Positions 59,323 through 64,000 of a stretch of 64,000 bases of DNA are shown here, piece after piece. Position 1 is the first letter of the stretch, and each line of letters opens with the position of its first letter. The position numbers and the translations under genes are program-made. This stretch comes from Pseudomonas azadiae. Lineage in GTDB: Bacteria; Pseudomonadota; Gammaproteobacteria; Pseudomonadales; Pseudomonadaceae. The notes under the pieces are model-generated. The model had not been told where the DNA came from. It saw only the letters and a program-made list of their open reading frames with translations, and made no database searches. The stretch is taken from the NCBI RefSeq assembly GCF_019145355.1, contig NZ_JAHSTY010000002.1, positions 496,001 to 560,000 of the forward strand, given 5' to 3'.

Positions 59323-60348
59323 ATGACTGAACAGCGCCCTATCGCGGTCCTGGGAGGCGGAAGTTTTGGTACCGCCGTGGCTAACCTGTTGGCCGAGAAC
59401 GGCCACGCTGTACGCCAGTGGATGCGCGACCCCGACCAGGCCGAGGCCATCCGGGTGCACCGGGAAAATCCGCGTTACCTCAAAGGCATCAAGATCCATC
59501 CGGCGGTCGAACCGGTCACGGACCTGCTGGAAACCCTCACGGCTTGCGACCTGTGCTTTGTCGCGCTGCCGTCCAGCGCCCTGCGCTCGGTGCTGGCACC
59601 CCACGCCGAGCGTCTGGCGGGCAAGTTGCTGGTCAGCCTGACCAAGGGCATCGAGGCGCAGACCTTCAAGCTGATGAGCGAAATCCTCGAAGAGATCGCT
59701 CCCCAGGCGCGCATTGGTGTGCTGTCCGGGCCGAACCTGGCGCGGGAAGTAGCCGAGCACGCACTGACCGCCACGGTGGTGGCCAGTGAAGACGAAGCCC
59801 TCTGCGAACGTGTCCAGGCCGTGCTGCATGGCCGCACCTTCCGGGTCTACGCCAGCAGCGACCGCTTTGGCGTGGAGCTGGGCGGCGCGCTGAAAAACGT
59901 CTATGCGATCATTGCCGGCATGGCGGTGGCGCTGGGCATGGGCGAGAACACCAAGAGCATGCTGATCACCCGTGCCTTGGCCGAGATGACCCGTTTTGCG
60001 GTGAACCAGGGCGCCAATCCGATGACCTTCCTCGGGCTGGCGGGCGTGGGCGACCTGATCGTCACCTGCTCCTCGCCGAAAAGCCGCAACTACCAGGTGG
60101 GTTTCGCCCTCGGCCAGGGTTTGAGCCTGGACGACGCGGTCACACGTCTGGGCGAAGTGGCCGAAGGGGTCAACACCCTCAAGGTGCTCAAGGCCAAGGC
60201 CCAGGAAGCCGGTGTGTACATGCCGCTGGTCGCCGGGCTGCACGCGATCCTGTTTGAAGGGCGCACCTTGGACCAGGTCATCGAGCTGCTGATGCGGGCC
60301 GAGCCGAAAACCGATGTCGACTTTATTTCCACCAGTGGTTTCAATTGA
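59323..60348 (+). CDS. gpsA: Glycerol-3-phosphate dehydrogenase [NAD(P)+]
   Basis: 341 residues from [20 protein letters not shown] (ATG 59323). GpsA reduces dihydroxyacetone phosphate to sn-glycerol 3-phosphate for phospholipid synthesis. The nucleotide motif [20 protein letters not shown] is at the N-terminus; the substrate and catalytic region is [18 protein letters not shown] (catalytic Lys), with [35 protein letters not shown] and [12 protein letters not shown] following. Length is typical. It starts a plus-strand run with the DUF4389 gene and sixA. Confidence 0.97.
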   Translation: MTEQRPIAVLGGGSFGTAVANLLAENGHAVRQWMRDPDQAEAIRVHRENPRYLKGIKIHPAVEPVTDLLETLTACDLCFVALPSSALRSVLAPHAERLAGKLLVSLTKGIEAQTFKLMSEILEEIAPQARIGVLSGPNLAREVAEHALTATVVASEDEALCERVQAVLHGRTFRVYASSDRFGVELGGALKNVYAIIAGMAVALGMGENTKSMLITRALAEMTRFAVNQGANPMTFLGLAGVGDLIVTCSSPKSRNYQVGFALGQGLSLDDAVTRLGEVAEGVNTLKVLKAKAQEAGVYMPLVAGLHAILFEGRTLDQVIELLMRAEPKTDVDFISTSGFN

Positions 60349-60358
60349 GGAGCCGGTC

Positions 60359-60706
60359 ATGAACGATCCGAAAGCAACCCCCAAGTACGAATCCATTGCT
60401 CTGCGTATCCTGTGGATGCTGGTGTTTGCCCTGGTGTGGCAAGTGGCGCAGTTCCTGCTCGGCGCACTGGTGGTGGTGCAGCTGGTTTACAGGCTGATTT
60501 ATGGCGCACCGAACCTGGGTCTGATGAACTTCGGCGACAGCCTCAGCCAGTTCCTCGCGCAGATCGGCCGTTTCGGCAGCTTCCACAGCGAACAAAAGCC
60601 CTGGCCGTTCGCCGATTGGCCGACCCCGCGCGCGCCCGAGGGCGAAGCCGCCCACAGCGTGCCGCCGGCACCGCACCCGGTGCGTGATGAGGAGCCAAAG
60701 CTGTGA
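60359..60706 (+). CDS. DUF4389 inner-membrane protein
   Basis: 115 residues from MNDPKATPKYESIALRILWM (ATG 60359; GAGGAG upstream). One or two membrane helices are visible (about 16-44). The rest is soluble, with NFGDSLSQFLAQIGRFGSFH and a Pro-rich tail. DUF4389 proteins have no known role. It lies 10 bp after gpsA and overlaps sixA by 4 bp, the standard gpsA-DUF4389-sixA order in pseudomonads. Confidence 0.85.
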   Translation: MNDPKATPKYESIALRILWMLVFALVWQVAQFLLGALVVVQLVYRLIYGAPNLGLMNFGDSLSQFLAQIGRFGSFHSEQKPWPFADWPTPRAPEGEAAHSVPPAPHPVRDEEPKL

Positions 60707-61152
60707 AAGTGTGGATATTGCGCCATGGTGAGGCCGAAGGGCATGCGCCGACGGATGCCGAACGCAACCTTACCGAGCACGGCCGTGCCGAAGTATTGCG
60801 CAGTGCTGCGCACCTGATCGGCCAGCCCCTCGGAGCGATCATCGCCAGCCCTTATGTGCGGGCGCAGCAGACCGCGCACCTGGTGCGCGAGGCCCTGGGC
60901 TTTGACGCTGACATTCGTACGGTGCCGTGGCTGACGCCGGAGGGCAATCCGTCGCAAGTGCTGGAAAATCTCGATAGCGATGACAACGTGCTGCTGGTCA
61001 GTCACCAGCCCTTGGTGGGCAGCCTGATCAGCTTTCTGCAGCATGGCCATCAGCGTCAGCCGCAGCCGATGTACACCGCCAGCCTGGCGGAGCTGGAAGG
61101 AGATTTCCCGCTGGCGGGGCTGATGAGTCTGGTCAGCGTGAGGAATCCGTAG
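60703..61152 (+). CDS. sixA: Phosphohistidine phosphatase SixA
   Basis: 149 residues from the GTG at 60703. SixA removes phosphate from phosphohistidine on phosphorelay or PTS proteins. The catalytic RHG is at residues 7-9 (LRHGEAEG), with IASPYVRAQQTAHLVREAL and the second His in LLVSHQPLVGSLISFL. Length and motifs fit. It overlaps the DUF4389 gene and could counter phosphorelays, though no direct link to the kinase at 54166 is shown. Confidence 0.93.
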   Translation: MKVWILRHGEAEGHAPTDAERNLTEHGRAEVLRSAAHLIGQPLGAIIASPYVRAQQTAHLVREALGFDADIRTVPWLTPEGNPSQVLENLDSDDNVLLVSHQPLVGSLISFLQHGHQRQPQPMYTASLAELEGDFPLAGLMSLVSVRNP

Positions 61153-61226
61153 GCTTTTTTTTGCTTTGCGTGGCTATATTTGTGGCAGGATTAGGGTCGT
61201 AATAAAACTAATAAAGGACGACTCCG

Positions 61227-61670
61227 ATGAGCCTGTGGCGCACCCAACCGAATATCGAACAACTCAATGCCAGCCAGAAGAACACCATCGGTGAACTGCT
61301 GGATATCCGCTTTGAAAGCTTCGACGACGACTCCCTCACCGCCAGCATGGTGGTCGATCACCGTACCCACCAGCCCTACGGCCTGCTGCACGGCGGCGCG
61401 TCGGTGGTATTGGCCGAGAGCGTCGGTTCCATGGCGGCGTACTTGTGCATTGATGGGAGTAAGTTCTATTGCGTGGGGCTGGAGGTGAATGCCAACCACC
61501 TGCGCGGCGTGCGCAGCGGGCGGGTGACGGCGGTGGCCAAGGCGGTGCATATCGGGCGTACTACCCAGGTGTGGGATATTCGCTTGACCAATGACGAGGG
61601 CAAGGTAAGTTGCGTCTCGCGACTGACCATGGCGGTGGTGCCGTTGGGGGAGAACCCGCCGGGGCGGTAG
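61227..61670 (+). CDS. Hotdog-fold thioesterase (YdiI/EntH-like)
   Basis: 147 residues. Landmarks are ASMVVDHRTHQPYGLLHGGA with the following VVLAESVGSMAAY (catalytic Glu), and GLEVNANHLRGVRSGRVTA. These match the 4HBT-II group that includes YdiI (1,4-dihydroxy-2-naphthoyl-CoA thioesterase) and EntH. The ribosome site AAAGGACG is upstream. Which acyl-CoA or aryl-CoA is cleaved cannot be told. The big inverted-repeat region begins about 25 bp after the stop. Confidence 0.88.
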   Translation: MSLWRTQPNIEQLNASQKNTIGELLDIRFESFDDDSLTASMVVDHRTHQPYGLLHGGASVVLAESVGSMAAYLCIDGSKFYCVGLEVNANHLRGVRSGRVTAVAKAVHIGRTTQVWDIRLTNDEGKVSCVSRLTMAVVPLGENPPGR

Positions 61671-61840
61671 GCAGGCGTTCTGGCCTAGTGTTTTTTGGGG
61701 CTTGACCGAATACATATCCGTTATTTAGGTAACGGCTGCTTATGGTTTCGCTCTTACAGCGACTCACTTTTGGAAGGACCCAAAAGTAAGCAAAAGGTCC
61801 TCGCCCCACCACTCGGTGCCTCGCCTAGGCTCGGCATGCC

Positions 61841-61947
61841 CGTAATCCGACATTGATTTGGGGGGCCGCCGCCACGCGCCATCCATGGCGCGGGGCGGCT
61901 AAACCGGCGTCCTGCCGGTTTACCCCCCAAATCACTGTCGAATTACG
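61841..61947. repeat. Inner palindrome of the left arm
   Basis: Outer stem of 25 nt with two mismatches (CGTAAT...GATTTGGGGGG / CCCCCCAAATC...ATTACG), then hairpins GCCGCC..CGCGCCAT/ATGGCGCG..GGCGGC and TAAACCGG/CCGGTTTA. Confidence 0.85.
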
Positions 61948-62038
61948 GCCAGCGTGGTTGACGGGGCGATCCCAGATCAAAAGCAAAAGCGCGGCGGCCT
62001 TAGAGCCGACCGATAATGTGAGCCGGTCCCGGTTCAAT

Positions 62039-62123
62039 GTGGGAGCTGGCTTGCCTGCGATAGCATCAACTGGGTGTACCTGATGTACCGAGTTGTCTGC
62101 ATCGCAGGCAAGCCAGCTCCCAC
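62039..62123. repeat. REP doublet 16, in the centre of the composite inverted repeat
   Basis: GTGGGAGCTGGCTTGCCTGC and its inverted copy. Confidence 0.9.
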
Positions 62124-62156
62124 AGAAAAGCAGATAGGTGGAGTGCCACCTAATCT

Positions 62157-62193
<37 letters not shown>

Positions 62194-62265
62194 CTGTGCT
62201 TTCGCTTTTGATCTGGCTTTTGATCTTGATCCTAGGCGCCCCGTCAACCACGCTGGCCGAACGCA

Positions 62266-62354
62266 GGCTTGAATCCGTGGGTAACCCGGCAGGACGCCGG
62301 GTTAGCCGTCCTGGGCCATGGATGGCCCATGACGGCGGCCCACGGATTCAAGCC
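62266..62354. repeat. Inner palindrome of the right arm
   Basis: Perfect 16-nt outer stem GGCTTGAATCCGTGGG / CCCACGGATTCAAGCC, then hairpins TAACCCGG/CCGGGTTA and GCCGTC..GGGCCAT/ATGGCCC..GACGGC, corresponding to those in the left arm. Confidence 0.85.
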
Positions 62355-62657
62355 GGAGTGAGGGCACACCGAGCCTAGGCGAGGTGCCGAGTGGTGGGGC
62401 AAGAGCCCTTTGCTTACTTTGGGGCTTTTCCAAAGTGAGTCGCTGTAAAAGCGAAACCATAAGCAGCCGTTACCCAAATAACGGATATGTACACGGTCAA
62501 CCCCAAAGGCTCCCTCGCCACACACCGCAGAAAGTCGTATCGACACCCATGTCGCGATAGACATGGCGTGAGTGTCACCCTTCCTGGCAGTTACAGTCAT
62601 TGCCGTACCCGCCGCGCATGGCGACAATCAACCCCTGCTTCTGTCGATGGATCCGGT

Positions 62658-63461
62658 ATGTCACAGCCTGTGTTTTTCGCCCACGCCAATGGCTTCCCTT
62701 CGGCCACCTACGGCAAGCTGTTTGCCGCCCTGGCCCCGGAATACGCGGTGGCGCACCTGCCGCAGCACGGCCACGATCCCAGGTTTCCCGTGGACGATAA
62801 CTGGCAGAACCTGGTGGACGAACTGATTCATCATCTGGAGCAGCAACCGGAACCGGTATGGGGCGTGGGGCATTCCCTGGGGGGTGTGTTGCATCTGCAC
62901 GCGGCCATGCGGTGCCCGCAGTTGTACCGGGGTGTGGTCATGCTGGATTCTCCGGTGCTGACCCGCGCCGACCGCTGGGTGATCCGCGCGGCCAAGCGCT
63001 TGGGCTTTATCGATCGACTGACCCCGGCCGGGCGCACACTCGGCCGACGTGAAGAATTCAGCGACCTGGACGCTGCGCGCAGTTATTTCGCCGGCAAGAC
63101 CCTGTTCCGAGGCTTTGACCCGGACTGCTTCGACGCCTACCTGCAGCATGGCCTGCACCCAGTGGGCGACCGCCTGCGCCTGCGCTTCGACCCCGCCACC
63201 GAGATCAGCATCTACCGCGGCGTGCCCCACACCAGCCCCGGCCAGGTGCGCCGGTTGAAAGTACCGTTGGCGGTGGTGCGCGGTCGCGAGAGCCGCGTGG
63301 TGATGCGCCACCACACCAGCAGTGTCGGGCGCCTGCCCATGGGCGAAATGCTCAGCATGCCCGGCGGCCATATGTTCCCGCTTGAGCACCCCCAGGACAC
63401 CGCGACCTTGATCAAGCACTTGTTCTCCCGATGGCAAGCCCAGGAGAACAGTTGCGCATGA
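62658..63461 (+). CDS. Alpha/beta hydrolase, first of a coupled pair
   Basis: 267 residues from MSQPVFFAHANGFPSATYGK (ATG 62658). Oxyanion-hole region HANGFPSATY, nucleophile elbow VWGVGHSLGGVLHLHAAM (Ser near 77) and a late His in MPGGHMFPLEHPQDTA are visible; the acid residue is less certain. Such enzymes occur in pairs in many pseudomonads without a defined substrate. The stop overlaps the next gene (ATGA). The 150 bp between the composite inverted repeat and this start shows no clear promoter. Confidence 0.85.
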   Translation: MSQPVFFAHANGFPSATYGKLFAALAPEYAVAHLPQHGHDPRFPVDDNWQNLVDELIHHLEQQPEPVWGVGHSLGGVLHLHAAMRCPQLYRGVVMLDSPVLTRADRWVIRAAKRLGFIDRLTPAGRTLGRREEFSDLDAARSYFAGKTLFRGFDPDCFDAYLQHGLHPVGDRLRLRFDPATEISIYRGVPHTSPGQVRRLKVPLAVVRGRESRVVMRHHTSSVGRLPMGEMLSMPGGHMFPLEHPQDTATLIKHLFSRWQAQENSCA

Positions 63462-64000
63462 GCACTCCGGTTGAAGAAGTGCGCCTGAGCCTGCCGCACA
63501 TCGAATTGGCAGCGCATCTGTTCGGGCCCGAGGACGGTTTGCCGGTGATCGCCCTGCATGGCTGGCTGGACAACGCCAACAGCTTTGCGCGACTGGCGCC
63601 GAAACTGCAGGGCTTGCGCATCGTTGCATTGGACATGGCGGGGCATGGGCATTCGGCGCATCGTCCCGCGGGAGCCGGCTACGCTTTGTGGGATTACGTC
63701 TACGACGTGCTGCAAGTCGCCGAACAACTGGGCTGGAAACGTTTTGCATTACTTGGTCACTCCCTTGGCGCCATCGTCTCCCTGGTGCTGGCCGGCGCAT
63801 TGCCCGAACGTGTGACGCACCTGGGATTGATCGATGGTGTGATCCCGCCGACGGCCATCGGTGAGAACGCCGCCGAGCGGCTGGGCATGGCCTTGCAGGC
63901 GCAATTGAACCTCCAAGACAAGCGCAAGCCTGTCTATGACACCCTGGATCGAGCCGTCGAAGCGCGCATGAAAGGCTTGGTGGCGGTCAGCCGTGAAGCC
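63458..64000 (+). CDS. Alpha/beta hydrolase, second of a coupled pair (cut by window end)
   Basis: 181 residues are visible from MSTPVEEVRLSLPHIELAAH (ATG 63458); the gene continues past 64000. Typical features are IALHGWLDNANSFARLAPKL (oxyanion HGW), ALDMAGHGHSAHRPAGAGYA and the nucleophile elbow LLGHSLGAIVSLVLAGALPE (Ser near 99). It looks like the common bacterial alpha/beta hydrolase fold family containing serine hydrolase BPHL-type and MhpC-like esterases. It is translationally coupled to the preceding hydrolase. Confidence 0.85.
   Translation, partial: MSTPVEEVRLSLPHIELAAHLFGPEDGLPVIALHGWLDNANSFARLAPKLQGLRIVALDMAGHGHSAHRPAGAGYALWDYVYDVLQVAEQLGWKRFALLGHSLGAIVSLVLAGALPERVTHLGLIDGVIPPTAIGENAAERLGMALQAQLNLQDKRKPVYDTLDRAVEARMKGLVAVSREA

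Overview
The window is chromosomal DNA of a gammaproteobacterium in the Pseudomonas fluorescens group. It is GC-rich, carries a complete gltA / sdhCDAB-sucAB-lpd-sucCD cluster in the order usual for pseudomonads, fabAB, a gcl-hyi-glxR-ttuD-pyk operon, a REP-associated tyrosine transposase (RAYT) and sixteen REP doublets of the types common in fluorescent pseudomonads. No rRNA, tRNA or CRISPR array was seen.

1-8.9 kb: the end of ccmI, a proline-rich lipoprotein, phnN preceded by a 21-codon remnant of phnM (all that is left of a C-P lyase operon), a LysR regulator, a serralysin-type protease in an AT-richer island, an MFS exporter, an exported protein of unknown role, a solitary sulfate-binding protein and a voltage-gated K+ channel-like protein. 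8.9-17.1 kb: a urea transporter, then the glyoxylate/glycerate operon on the minus strand (gcl, hyi, glxR, ttuD, pyk), which turns glyoxylate into tartronate semialdehyde, glycerate and on to pyruvate. A divergent GlcG/HbpS-like gene shares an intergenic region with gcl that holds two identical TTGTATACAA palindromes.

17.1-26 kb: the RAYT gene between REP doublets, a TetR regulator, a DUF808 membrane protein, an unrecognised lower-GC gene behind a HrpL-like promoter, an mlaA (vacJ) homologue overlapping an alpha/beta hydrolase, a GH17-family membrane glucosyltransferase and an orphan glycine-betaine-type binding protein. 26-28 kb: yjcH-actP acetate uptake. 28.4-41.4 kb: the TCA-cycle cluster, with gltA and sdhC divergent from recognisable sigma70 promoters.

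41.4-53.9 kb: brnQ, a DUF599 protein, a small lipoprotein, two coupled hotdog thioesterases, htpG, a decayed IS1182-type element, a dienelactone-hydrolase-like enzyme, a pirin, an amidohydrolase and fabA-fabB. 54.2-59.1 kb: a translationally coupled trio of TonB-dependent receptor, periplasmic binding protein and hybrid histidine kinase, a plausible trans-envelope sensing system. 59.3-64 kb: gpsA, a DUF4389 protein, sixA, a third thioesterase, an 800-bp composite inverted repeat whose nested palindromes differ between arms but keep their base pairing, and two coupled alpha/beta hydrolases, the second cut by the window end.

The observations most worth following are the covarying inverted repeat (61.7-62.5 kb), the orphan gene with a HrpL-like box (19.6-20.2 kb), the receptor/binding protein/kinase trio, the phnM remnant and the hyi gene whose 3' end is supplied by a REP element.
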